Source of the DNA: an uncultured Eubacteriales bacterium
GTDB lineage: Bacteria; Bacillota; Clostridia; Oscillospirales; Oscillospiraceae
Length of the DNA stretch: 48,582 bases
Direction: 5' to 3'
NCBI GenBank assembly: GCA_900548625.1
Contig: URLO01000010.1
Location: forward strand, 1 to 48,582
Part shown: positions 24,920-32,986 of the stretch, piece by piece
Layout: each line of letters opens with the position of its first letter
How positions within the stretch are numbered: the stretch's first letter is position 1
The notes under the pieces: model-generated
Databases searched by the model: none
What the model was told of the DNA's origin: nothing
Seen by the model: only the letters and a program-made list of their open reading frames with translations
Program-made: the position numbers and the translations under genes

Positions 24920-24947
24920 CAAAACCAGCCGCCCCATCGGGGCGGCT
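24920..24947 (-). terminator. Terminator of the nfnAB unit
   Basis: A 9-bp stem (24927-24935 with 24939-24947) with GGTTTTG after it on the minus strand, after the stop of the large subunit. Confidence 0.85.
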
Positions 24948-24970
24948 GCTTCGGATGTACAGGCCGTATC

Positions 24971-26359
24971 TTACTTGTTCTGGAGCTTTGCGTCGATGGC
25001 TGCGGCAGCCTTCTTGCCTGCGCCCATGGCGAGGATGACGGTTGCAGCGCCGGTGACGGCGTCGCCGCCGGCAAAGACGTTCTCGCGGGTGGACATTTCG
25101 TTTTCGTCAACGATGATGCCGCCCTTCTTGTTGGTCTCCAGACCCGGCGTCGTGGAGCGGATCAGCGGGTTGGGGCTGGTGCCGAGGGACATGATGACGG
25201 TGTCGACGTCGAGCACGAACTCGGAGCCTTCGACCGGGATCGGACGGCGGCGGCCAGAAGCGTCAGGCTCGCCGAGCTCCATCTTGATGCACTTCATGCC
25301 GTTCACGCGGCCGTCCTCGCCGCCGAGGATCTCGACGGGGTTGGTGAGGGTCATGAACTCGATGCCCTCCTCCTTGGCGTGGTGCTGCTCCTCCAGACGT
25401 GCAGGCATCTCTGCCTCACCGCGGCGGTAGACAATGTAGACCTTCTCTGCGCCCATACGCTTTGCGCAGCGCGCCGCGTCCATCGCGACGTTGCCGCCGC
25501 CGACGATCGCCGCCGCGTGGCTGACGAGGATCGGCGTGTCGTTTTCTTCCTTGTACGCCTTCATCAGGTTGATGCGCGTCAGATATTCGTTCGCGGAGCA
25601 GACGCCCTTGAGCTCCTCGCCCGGAATGTGCATGAACATCGGCAGGCCTGCGCCGGAGCCGACGAACACGGCCTTGAAGCCCATCTCGTCAAACAGCTCG
25701 TCGATGGAGAGCACCTTGCCGATGACCATGTTGGTCATGACCTCAACGCCCATCGCCTTCAGCTTCTCGACCTCGTTGGCAACGATCGCCTTCGGCAGAC
25801 GGAACTCGGGGATGCCATAGACCAGAACGCCGCCGGCGGTGTGCAGCGCCTCAAAAATGGAGACGGCATAGCCCTTCTTGGCAAGCTCGGACGCACAGGT
25901 CAGGCCGGCAGGGCCGGAGCCGACGACGGCGACCTTGATGCCGTTGGATTCGGGCTTCTGCGGCATGGCGTTGACATTCTCACGATACCAGTCGGCGACA
26001 AAACGCTCAAGACGGCCGATGGCGACCGGCTCGCCCTTCACGCCGCGCACGCACTTGGCCTCGCACTGCGTCTCCTGCGGGCAGACACGGCCGGAGAGTG
26101 CGGGAAGGGCGTTGGTGGAGGTGATGATCTCATAGGCCGCGGCGAAATCGCCCTCAGCGACCTTTGCGATGAATTCAGGGATGTGGATGTTGACCGGGCA
26201 GCCCTCGACGCACTTCGGCTTCTTGCACTGCAGGCAGCGCTTTGCCTCGTCAACGGCCATCTCGGCGGTGTAGCCGAGGGTAACTTCCTCGAAATTATGG
26301 TTGCGGACGTTCGGGTCCTGCTCCGGCATCGGAGTTTTGGTAAGCTGCATGTTAGCCAT
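24971..26359 (-). CDS. NfnB-type large subunit (GltA-like NADPH oxidoreductase)
   Basis: A 462-residue FAD enzyme of the glutamate synthase small-chain family. The N-terminal Fe-S region has CLQCKKPKCVEGCPVNIHIPEF-type Cys motifs (about 40-60). It is followed by the FAD site VVGSGPAGLTCASELA (about 150-165), the NADP site AIVGGGNVAMDAARCAKRMG (about 290-309) and a second FAD block near GDAVTGAATVILAMGAGKKAA. Sequence alone would also fit GltA, but the adjacent PyrK-like subunit makes the electron-bifurcating NADH-dependent ferredoxin:NADP oxidoreductase (NfnAB) the better call. It starts 15 bases after the small subunit. No glutamate synthase large chain is nearby. Confidence 0.88.
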   Translation of the reverse strand: MANMQLTKTPMPEQDPNVRNHNFEEVTLGYTAEMAVDEAKRCLQCKKPKCVEGCPVNIHIPEFIAKVAEGDFAAAYEIITSTNALPALSGRVCPQETQCEAKCVRGVKGEPVAIGRLERFVADWYRENVNAMPQKPESNGIKVAVVGSGPAGLTCASELAKKGYAVSIFEALHTAGGVLVYGIPEFRLPKAIVANEVEKLKAMGVEVMTNMVIGKVLSIDELFDEMGFKAVFVGSGAGLPMFMHIPGEELKGVCSANEYLTRINLMKAYKEENDTPILVSHAAAIVGGGNVAMDAARCAKRMGAEKVYIVYRRGEAEMPARLEEQHHAKEEGIEFMTLTNPVEILGGEDGRVNGMKCIKMELGEPDASGRRRPIPVEGSEFVLDVDTVIMSLGTSPNPLIRSTTPGLETNKKGGIIVDENEMSTRENVFAGGDAVTGAATVILAMGAGKKAAAAIDAKLQNK

Positions 26360-26374
26360 TTTCGTTTCCTCCCC

Positions 26375-27238
26375 TTACTTGATGAGCTCTTCCGCCATCT
26401 TCTGCATACGGCACTTGTGGCTCTCGCGAACCTCGGCCTCACGCTCACGATAGACGGTGTTGCGGTTCATAAGCTCGGCAAAATCGACCTTGTGGCCGTC
26501 AAAGTCCGGGCCGTCAACACACGCAAACTTGACCTCGCCGCCAACGGTGACGCGGCAGCCGCCGCACATGCCGGTGCCGTCGACCATGATCGGGTTGAGG
26601 GAAACGACGGTCTTGACGCCGAACGGCTCTGTGGTCTTGGAGACAAACTTCATCATCGGGATCGGGCCGATGGCCAGAACCTCGTCGTACTGCCGTCCGG
26701 ACTCGAGAAGCTGCTGGAGCTTGACAGTGACGAAGCCGTGCTCGCCGTAGGAGCCGTCGTCGGTCATCAGATACAGGTTGTCGCAGGCCTCTTTGAACTC
26801 GTCCTCAAGAATGACGATGTCCTTGTTGCGGAAGCCGATGATGACGTCGGTCTCGACGCCCGCTTCCTTGAACGCCTTGGCGGACGGATACGCGATGGCA
26901 CAGCCGACGCCGCCGCCGACCACGCAGACGCGCTTTTTGCCTTCGACATCGGTGGGCTTGCCGAGGGGGCCGACAAAGTCCTGAATGTAATCGCCCTCAT
27001 TCAGGCTGCCGAGCAGCTCGGTGGACAGGCCGACCTTCTGGAAGATGATCGAAACAGTGCCCTTTTCGCGGTCATAGCCCGCGATGGTCAGCGGCACACG
27101 CTCGGAGCGGTCGTCCACACGGAAAATGATGAACTGACCGGCCTTCGCCTTGCGGGCGACGAACGGAGCCTCGATCTCCATCAGGGTAACGGCGGAGTTG
27201 AGTTCCTTCTTGCGTACGATTTTGTACATAACTTTCAT
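26375..27238 (-). CDS. NfnA-type small subunit (sulfide/dihydroorotate dehydrogenase-like FAD/NAD-binding protein)
   Basis: A 287-residue flavoprotein with a ferredoxin-reductase-like FAD domain (about 1-95, FRVDDRSERVPLTIAGYD), an NAD domain (VCVVGGGVGCAIAYPSAKAF, about 108-127) and a [2Fe-2S] motif DGTGMCGGCRVTVGGEVKFACVDG (about 223-246; key Cys at CGGC and AC). In NfnAB this subunit takes NADH electrons and passes them on while the partner reduces NADP, coupled to ferredoxin oxidation. A consensus promoter precedes it. The order small-large matches Clostridial nfnAB. Confidence 0.9.
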   Translation of the reverse strand: MKVMYKIVRKKELNSAVTLMEIEAPFVARKAKAGQFIIFRVDDRSERVPLTIAGYDREKGTVSIIFQKVGLSTELLGSLNEGDYIQDFVGPLGKPTDVEGKKRVCVVGGGVGCAIAYPSAKAFKEAGVETDVIIGFRNKDIVILEDEFKEACDNLYLMTDDGSYGEHGFVTVKLQQLLESGRQYDEVLAIGPIPMMKFVSKTTEPFGVKTVVSLNPIMVDGTGMCGGCRVTVGGEVKFACVDGPDFDGHKVDFAELMNRNTVYREREAEVRESHKCRMQKMAEELIK

Positions 27239-27288
27239 CCCTTCAAAATTTTCAAATGTATCAATTTGAAAAGTTCTATACGTTTTTC

Positions 27289-27317
27289 ATTATACATGCG
27301 GCGGAGCCGTTTGTAAA
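27289..27317 (-). promoter_or_regulatory. Promoter of the nfnAB unit
   Basis: TTTACA (27312-27317), 17-base spacer, TATAAT (27289-27294) on the minus strand. The leader before the small subunit is about 45 bases and contains a TTTTCAAATGTATCAATTTGAAAA inverted repeat (27249-27272). Confidence 0.8.
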
Positions 27318-27333
27318 CTCATTCGATGCTTTT

Positions 27334-28239
27334 TTACGGATTTATGATCATGATATTTTTCTTGCGCACGGTTTCCCACGAAAAAACGCGCGAAAGCGCC
27401 CATGCAGACGCCGGCTCCGGCGTCTCGCAGATGCCCGCCAGATACGCGAGCCGCCCCAAAAGTGCCTCCGGCGTATAGCGCTCGCGCAGCGCGCCCATGT
27501 CCAGATCGCGCTCCCGCTTGGAAAGCCGTCGCCCGTCGGGCGCGGTCAGGAGCGGCACATGGTAATAATCCGGCGCCGGCAGCCCGAGCAGCTCCTGCAA
27601 ATAGAGCTGTCTCGGCGTCGAGGACAGCAGATCCTGCCCGCGCACGATCTGTGTGACGCCCGCCTCCGCATCGTCCGTCACCACGGCAAGCTGATAGGCA
27701 TAGACGCCGTCGGAGCGCCGTATGATAAAGTCGCCGCAGTCATGCGCCAGATTCTCGCGGTACACACCCTGAACGCCGTCCCGGAACGCAGTGTCCCTGT
27801 CCGGCACACGCAGCCGCCACGCGGGGCGGCGCGTCTTTTCTGCACGCTCCGCAGGTGTCAGAGCGCGGCACGTCCCGGCGTAGATCACATTGCCGTCGGA
27901 GGCATGCGGCGCAGACGCCGCGTGGAGCTCACTGCGCGTGCAGTAGCAGGGATAGACCCGCCCCAACGCCTCCAGCCGCGCAAACTGCGCGCGGTAGGCC
28001 TCCGTTCTCCGGCTCTGCGGGGTCTGCTCACGATCCCAGTCGAGCCCCAGCCACGCAAGGTCGCGCTTGAGCTGCTCGGCGTATTCTGGGCGGCAGCGGT
28101 CAGGGTCGAGATTCTCGATGCGCAGCACCATCTCTCCGCCCGCACTGCGCACGGATAACCATGCCATCATCGCAGAAAACACATTTCCCAGATGCATCCG
28201 CCCGCTGGGACTCGGCGCAAAGCGCCCCACTGTCTTCAT
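27334..28239 (-). CDS. gluQ: Glutamyl-Q tRNA(Asp) synthetase
   Basis: Attaches glutamate to queuosine in the anticodon of tRNA-Asp. It resembles the catalytic half of GltX but has no anticodon-binding domain (301 residues). The HIGH-type motif is RFAPSPSGRMHLGN (about 6-19), the KMSKS-type motif is RRLSKRERDLDMG, and the zinc site is seen as CYCTRSEL with YAGTCR. The ATG at 28237-28239 follows GAGGAGGG; the longer frame runs into the promoter. It shares a divergent control region with the DUF5662 gene. Confidence 0.93.
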   Translation of the reverse strand: MKTVGRFAPSPSGRMHLGNVFSAMMAWLSVRSAGGEMVLRIENLDPDRCRPEYAEQLKRDLAWLGLDWDREQTPQSRRTEAYRAQFARLEALGRVYPCYCTRSELHAASAPHASDGNVIYAGTCRALTPAERAEKTRRPAWRLRVPDRDTAFRDGVQGVYRENLAHDCGDFIIRRSDGVYAYQLAVVTDDAEAGVTQIVRGQDLLSSTPRQLYLQELLGLPAPDYYHVPLLTAPDGRRLSKRERDLDMGALRERYTPEALLGRLAYLAGICETPEPASAWALSRVFSWETVRKKNIMIINP

Positions 28240-28264
28240 CGGCAGCCCTCCTCTGTTTTTTGAT

Positions 28265-28294
28265 ATTGTAGCACGCCGCCCGGCGTGATACAAT
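28265..28294. promoter_or_regulatory. Fully overlapping divergent promoters for gluQ and the DUF5662 gene
   Basis: Plus strand: TTGTAG (28266-28271), 17 bases, TACAAT (28289-28294). Minus strand: TTGTAT (28288-28293), 17 bases, TACAAT (28265-28270). The -10 of each strand overlaps the -35 of the other, and the spacer holds the palindrome CACGCC-GCCC-GGCGTG. Confidence 0.65.
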
Positions 28295-28318
28295 CATAAA
28301 AGAATGGAAGGTGACGCA

Positions 28319-28864
28319 ATGAAAAACCTGTTTGGCCATCTGCGGACGATCACACACCACCGCCGTCTCGTCCGTCAGGGCTGTTTCCGCGTCGGACTGT
28401 ACTGGCAGGGACTGACGCACGACCTCTCGAAGTTCTCACCCACAGAATTCTGGACCGGTGTCCGGTATTATCAGGGCACGCGCAGCCCAAACGCCGCCGA
28501 GCGCGAGATCAATGGCTACAGCATGGCGTGGATGCACCACAAGGGGCGCAACAAGCATCATTTTGAATACTGGACAGATCTTTCCCTGAAAACGCGCGCC
28601 TATGCGCCGGTCGAGATGCCGGCGCGCTATCTCGCGGAGATGGTCATGGACCGCATCGCGGCCTGCAAGACCTATCAGGGCGCGGCATATACGGACGGCG
28701 CACCGCTGGAATATTTTGAAAAGTCCGGCGAGTGGCGCAATGTCCATCCCAAAACGCGGGCGCAGCTCATCTGCCTTTTGACGATGCTGCGCGACCGCGG
28801 TGAGAAGGAAACGTTTCGTTATATCCGTGAAGTCATACGAAACCGCGGCGTTTTTCGTGAGTGA
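28319..28864 (+). CDS. DUF5662 family protein
   Basis: A 181-residue protein of unknown function. The sequence MKNLFGHLRTITHHRRLVRQ, WQGLTHDLSKFSPTEFW, MAWMHHKGRNKHHFEYW and VHPKTRAQLICLL fits the DUF5662 family as I recall it. The many conserved His, Asp and Glu (HDLSKFS, HHKGRNKHH) suggest a metal-binding HD-like helical fold, but no activity is known to me. The start ATG at 28319 follows GGAAGGTGACG. Confidence 0.82.
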   Translation: MKNLFGHLRTITHHRRLVRQGCFRVGLYWQGLTHDLSKFSPTEFWTGVRYYQGTRSPNAAEREINGYSMAWMHHKGRNKHHFEYWTDLSLKTRAYAPVEMPARYLAEMVMDRIAACKTYQGAAYTDGAPLEYFEKSGEWRNVHPKTRAQLICLLTMLRDRGEKETFRYIREVIRNRGVFRE

Positions 28865-29030
28865 TTTTGTCGTTTTTGCCCGAGCGTTCAGATAGCTCCG
28901 TTGTTTTCTATTGATTTTGCACAAAAACATACGGGAATTTTTCAATATCAGGCACTAGCCCTTTTCGGAAAAATGTCGTATAATCTAGGTATGATTTCCT
29001 GCACCGCAGGAGGAAATAAAGGAGGATACT

Positions 29031-31166
29031 ATGAAGAAAATACTTTCGCTTCTTCTCGCCGTCGTAATGGTGTTCGGTCTTATGACCGCAGCCTTCGCGG
29101 CAGACGCGGATCTTGCGGGCAAGACCGTTGTTCTGCACACCAACGACGTGCACGGCCAGGTCGACCTGTATGCAAAGGTCGCGGCACTCAAAAAGGATTA
29201 TGAAGCAAAGGGCGCAGACGTCATTCTTGTCGACGCGGGCGACTACGCACAGGGCACTCCCTATGTCAGCGACTCGCAGGGCAAGACCGCGATCGAGCTG
29301 ATGAACGCAGCCGGTTATGACGTTGTGACGCTCGGCAACCATGAGTTTGACTATGGCTACGCCAACCTTCAGACGATCATGAAGGACGCCAAGTTCAAGG
29401 TGGTCTGCAACATCAAGTACAACGGCAAGCTGGCGTTCGACGCCTCCTATGTCGTTGAGACCAAGGGCGGCCTGAGGGTCGGTTTCCTCGGTCTGACCAC
29501 GCCGGAAACCTCCACCAAGGCGCATCCGGCCAAGATCAAGGGCGTTACCTTCATGGCGCAGAACGCGCTGTACAGCTTCGCCACGCAGGAAGCGGCCGAT
29601 CTTAAGGCCGGCGGCAGCGATGTTGTCATCGCGCTGACGCATCTGGGCGTTGACCCCGAGTCCAAGCCCAACCGCTCCACCGATCTGTACGCCAATGCCA
29701 AGGGCATCGACTTCATCATCGACGGCCACTCCCACACCAAGATGACCGAGGGTGAAAACGGTGAGCCCATCCAGTCCACCGAGACCAAGCTGAAGTACGT
29801 CGGCGTCGTCGTCATCGACAATGCCACGAAGAAGATCGAGAGCAACGAGCTGATCCAGCTCGATGGCTACGCAAACGAAGACGCAGACACCAAGGCTGCT
29901 GCTGACGCCATCATTACCGATGTCGATGCCCGCCTCGGCGCTGTGTTCGCAAAGTCCGAAGTCGAGCTCAACGGCAAGCGTGACCCCGGCGTCCGCACGC
30001 AGGAGACCAACCTCGGCGACCTCATCACCGACGCACTTTTGTGGTACGCAACCAAGGACGGCAAGCTTGACGTTCCCGCCGACCACATCGTTGCGGTCAC
30101 CAATGGCGGCGGCATCCGTGCCTCCATCAAGGCCGGTGACATCACCATGAAGGACATCAACACCGTTCTGCCGTTCGGCAACACCGTTGCCGTTGTCTAC
30201 ATCTCCGGCGAGAAGCTCCTTGAGTCTCTCGAGGCTGCAACGCAGAGCGCGCCCACCGCGCTTGGCGGCTTCCCGCAGATCGCAGGCATCAACCTGTCCC
30301 TCTGCACCGGCGCTGCCTATGACAAGCAGGATGAGACCTATCCCGGCGGCTCGACTTACTATGGCCCGAAGTCCATCAACCGCGTCACCATCAACTCTAT
30401 CAACGGCAAGCCCTTCCGTGCGAAGGACACCTACGCAGTCGTGACCAATGACTTCATGGCTGCCGGCGGTGACGTTTATTACGCATTCGCCTCCTCCCCC
30501 AAGATCGTTGACACCGGCACGCCGATGGACGAGGCACTCGTCGAGTTCATCAAGGTCAAGCTCAATGGCGTCATCGGCAAGGAATATGAGAACGCGCAGG
30601 GCCGCCTGAACATGGCTGTCTTCAACGACGTTCCCAACAACATCTGGTACACCAAGGCCGTCAACTATGTTGCTGAAAAGAGCCTCATGAACGGCACCGG
30701 CGCTTCCTTCAAGCCGATGGACAGCACCTCCCGCGCCATGCTCGTCACCGTTCTGTACCGCATGGCCGGCAGCCCCGAGGTCGAGGGCAAGGTCTCCGAG
30801 ACCTTTAAGGACTGCGTTGACGGTTCCTACTATGCAAACGCCGTTCTGTGGGCCTCCCAGAACAACATCGTCAACGGCTACGGCGACAGCTTCAAGCCGA
30901 ATCAGGCTGTGACCCGTCAGGAAATGGCCAAGATCCTCTATGGCTACGACAAGGTCATGGAGAAGGCCGGCGAAACCTTCGCAGTCCAGCTGACCTACAC
31001 CGACCTTGACAGCATCGCTGGCTGGGCACTGGAAGGCGTCAACTACTGCACCGCCGCCGGTTATCTCTCCGGCTCGAACAATGCGTTCAGCCCGAAGGGC
31101 AACGCGACCCGCGCCATGACGGCTCAGGTTCTCATGAACATGACCGCCGAAAAGGAAGCGGCATAA
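29031..31166 (+). CDS. SLH-anchored 5'-nucleotidase/metallophosphoesterase
   Basis: A 711-residue secreted, cell-surface enzyme. The signal peptide (1-22, ending AFA-A) is followed by the metallophosphatase domain with HTNDVHGQ (about 38-45), DAGDYAQGT (about 67-75), GNHEFDYG (about 101-108), ALTHLG and GHSHTK. Next come the 5'-nucleotidase C-terminal domain (TNLGDLITDALLW, TNGGGIRASI, FMAAGGDVY; about 325-500) and three SLH repeats (about 525-700) that bind secondary wall polymers. It probably releases nucleosides and phosphate from external nucleotides. A TATAAT box (about 28978) and AAAGGAGG precede the ATG; a strong terminator follows. The -35 box is not clear. It is the only SLH protein in the window. 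Confidence 0.94.
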   Translation: MKKILSLLLAVVMVFGLMTAAFAADADLAGKTVVLHTNDVHGQVDLYAKVAALKKDYEAKGADVILVDAGDYAQGTPYVSDSQGKTAIELMNAAGYDVVTLGNHEFDYGYANLQTIMKDAKFKVVCNIKYNGKLAFDASYVVETKGGLRVGFLGLTTPETSTKAHPAKIKGVTFMAQNALYSFATQEAADLKAGGSDVVIALTHLGVDPESKPNRSTDLYANAKGIDFIIDGHSHTKMTEGENGEPIQSTETKLKYVGVVVIDNATKKIESNELIQLDGYANEDADTKAAADAIITDVDARLGAVFAKSEVELNGKRDPGVRTQETNLGDLITDALLWYATKDGKLDVPADHIVAVTNGGGIRASIKAGDITMKDINTVLPFGNTVAVVYISGEKLLESLEAATQSAPTALGGFPQIAGINLSLCTGAAYDKQDETYPGGSTYYGPKSINRVTINSINGKPFRAKDTYAVVTNDFMAAGGDVYYAFASSPKIVDTGTPMDEALVEFIKVKLNGVIGKEYENAQGRLNMAVFNDVPNNIWYTKAVNYVAEKSLMNGTGASFKPMDSTSRAMLVTVLYRMAGSPEVEGKVSETFKDCVDGSYYANAVLWASQNNIVNGYGDSFKPNQAVTRQEMAKILYGYDKVMEKAGETFAVQLTYTDLDSIAGWALEGVNYCTAAGYLSGSNNAFSPKGNATRAMTAQVLMNMTAEKEAA

Positions 31167-31182
31167 TTTCAAAGCCATCTGC

Positions 31183-31212
31183 AAAAGAGCGGCCCTGCGG
31201 GGCCGCTCTTTT
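31183..31212 (+). terminator. Terminator after the nucleotidase gene
   Basis: A 13-bp stem (31183-31195 with 31200-31212) whose 3' arm ends TTTT. Confidence 0.9.
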
Positions 31213-31306
31213 CAGCTTGTCAGGACATATTTTCGACAATCGCGCCGCGTTTTTATGATGATTTCTGTACACTTCTGAATAATTTATGAAGAATCGGCAG
31301 AAAGAT

Positions 31307-31335
31307 TTGATTCTCGACGCGTTATATGCTAGAAT
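31307..31335 (+). promoter_or_regulatory. Promoter for the phosphodiester glycosidase gene
   Basis: TTGATT (31307-31312), 17-base spacer, TAGAAT (31330-31335), 37 bases before the gene. Confidence 0.65.
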
Positions 31336-31372
31336 GTGCAGGTAACTAATCCGTATTGGAGAGAAACGCAAC

Positions 31373-32818
31373 ATGAGTCAAGTCAAATTATTCGGCAGCA
31401 AACGCGCCGCATCCCGGCTCGCAGGCGGCCGTACCAAAAAGGTGAAGCAGAAAAAGCCGCTGAAAAAGCTGGCTATTTTTCTGACCGTCATTCTCTGTCT
31501 GGAGGGGCTTTATTTCTTCGCGTCCTACAGCCGCATTCCCTTCATCACCTACTGGCGCGAGGTCTATATCAACACCGCGCTTGCGACCATGCGTCACCAG
31601 TGGCTCGCCACGCGCCTTCTGCCGAAGGACGTTGTGCAGGACGTCATCGACCGCAATACCGCTGCGGCGTCGCGCGTCGAAGGCATCACCACAAGCTGGG
31701 GAAAGAACGACGCGACTGAGACGCCGTCCGCCCCTGCCGAAGATCCAAAGCCAGAGACGAACACCCGCCCGATCGACACAGAGATCGAAACGCCCGAGGA
31801 GCCGGAACCCCCGAAGGAGCTGACCCCGGAGGAGATCGAAGCGCAGCAGAAGGCGGAATTCGAGACACTTTTCTGGGAACTCGACCAGGAAACATGGCAG
31901 GCCTATCTGGACACGCATCCGGACACGCTTGCAAACGGCTGGAACGGCATTTATATCAACGAAGCCGGTCTTGACGACAGCGGCACAAGCATCTACACCA
32001 CGCAGGGCGAGCAGGTGCTTGCCATCGACGCGCCGAACAAGATCCTGATCGTGCGCCTCAAGGGCTCCGGCTGGCGCGGCGCGCTTGCCATCTGCAAGGA
32101 TGCCTCGCGCTTCTGCATCGGAACCTCAAACAACATTTCACAGGGCACCGACCCGTTCTCCAAGGGCAGCGGTCAGTACATCGGTGAGATCGTTCAGAAC
32201 GTTGAGGACGGCATTCTCGGCATCTCCGCCAGCGGCTTTATCGACGTCAGCCCCAACGGCGTGCTCGGTCAGGGCAACGGCGGCCGCCTCGCAGGCTACT
32301 GCATGGCAGAGGGCACCGAATACAATGCAGATTATCATGCGATCAACAGCGGCTGGCACAAGTTCTCCCGTATGGAATTCCATGAGGACAACCTCATGTA
32401 CATAAAGGCCACGACCGACCCCATCAGCCCGGACTGCACCGATGCATTTGAGTTTGAGCCGGCGATGATCGTCGATGGCGAGGTGCTCGTCAACGACTGG
32501 TGGTCGGAACTGAACCCGCGCGTCTGCGTCGGCCAGTCGGATAAGTATGAGATCCTGATGCTCATTGTCGAGGGCCGCGGCGCCTCGGGAAGCTGGGGCA
32601 CAGACATTGCCACATGCGCCAGCATCCTCAAGCAGCACGGCTGCATGCAGGCCATCAACTGTGACGGCGGCGCGAGCGGCATGATGTGGTACAACGGCGA
32701 ATACCTGACGCGCTGCGCCAACGGCGTTTCCGCAACAGGCCGTCCGACGCCGAACGCCTGCGTCTACCGCGCAGCGCCGAAGGCCTCGGCAGACACCTCC
32801 GCACCGGAAAATCCCTGA
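31373..32818 (+). CDS. Phosphodiester glycosidase (NAGPA-like) family membrane protein
   Basis: A 481-residue protein with a basic N-terminus (KKVKQKKPLKK), one membrane helix (about 32-52), a Pro/Glu-rich spacer (about 118-155) and an extracellular C-terminal domain (about 190-465). The domain ends with the NAGPA-type pattern: a Gly-rich strand (IVEGRGASGSWGTDI), CASILKQHGCMQAINCDGGASGMMWYNGEYLT with the conserved D-G-G-x-S/A block, and RPTPNACV. The family cleaves phosphodiester-linked sugars and occurs in wall or exopolysaccharide metabolism. The start follows GGAGAGAAACGCAAC. Confidence 0.86.
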   Translation: MSQVKLFGSKRAASRLAGGRTKKVKQKKPLKKLAIFLTVILCLEGLYFFASYSRIPFITYWREVYINTALATMRHQWLATRLLPKDVVQDVIDRNTAAASRVEGITTSWGKNDATETPSAPAEDPKPETNTRPIDTEIETPEEPEPPKELTPEEIEAQQKAEFETLFWELDQETWQAYLDTHPDTLANGWNGIYINEAGLDDSGTSIYTTQGEQVLAIDAPNKILIVRLKGSGWRGALAICKDASRFCIGTSNNISQGTDPFSKGSGQYIGEIVQNVEDGILGISASGFIDVSPNGVLGQGNGGRLAGYCMAEGTEYNADYHAINSGWHKFSRMEFHEDNLMYIKATTDPISPDCTDAFEFEPAMIVDGEVLVNDWWSELNPRVCVGQSDKYEILMLIVEGRGASGSWGTDIATCASILKQHGCMQAINCDGGASGMMWYNGEYLTRCANGVSATGRPTPNACVYRAAPKASADTSAPENP

Positions 32819-32829
32819 TACTGTACAGC

Positions 32830-32868
32830 AAAGCCCGCTTCGGTCTGAATCAGACCGAAGCGGGCTTT
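32830..32868 (+). terminator. Terminator after the glycosidase gene
   Basis: An 18-bp perfect stem (32830-32847 with 32851-32868) starts 11 bases after the stop codon. Confidence 0.85.
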
Positions 32869-32869
32869 G

Positions 32870-32933
32870 AGCTTGTCAAAAAGGCTTCCTGACAAGCTTT
32901 CAAACGCGAACCGCGTAGGCTTGGTTCGCGTTT
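32870..32933. repeat. Two-hairpin intergenic repeat, copy A
   Basis: Hairpin 1 pairs AGCTTGTCA (32870-32878) with TGACAAGCT (32890-32898). Hairpin 2 pairs AAACGCGAACC (32902-32912) with GGTTCGCGTTT (32923-32933) around CGCGTAGGCTT-type loop bases. The same order and loop text recur at 41415-41478. It lies between convergent genes. Confidence 0.75.
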
Positions 32934-32934
32934 A

Positions 32935-32969
32935 AAAATGAGCTGCCTCGCAAAGAGGCAGCTCATTTT
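32935..32969 (-). terminator. Terminator of the EF-G paralogue gene
   Basis: A 15-bp stem (32935-32949 with 32955-32969) with T-runs on the minus strand, 18 bases after the stop of the EF-G-like gene. Confidence 0.88.
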
Positions 32970-32986
32970 GAATTTGAAATTGGCGA

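Noticed and set aside
24866..27316. An 816-codon plus-strand frame opposite nfnAB
   Set aside because: Both opposite genes have clear Fe-S, FAD and NAD motifs; the antisense product does not.
28908..31184. A 758-codon frame opposite the SLH nucleotidase
   Set aside because: The plus-strand gene has a signal peptide, metal motifs and three SLH repeats; the opposite frame is a codon-bias artefact.
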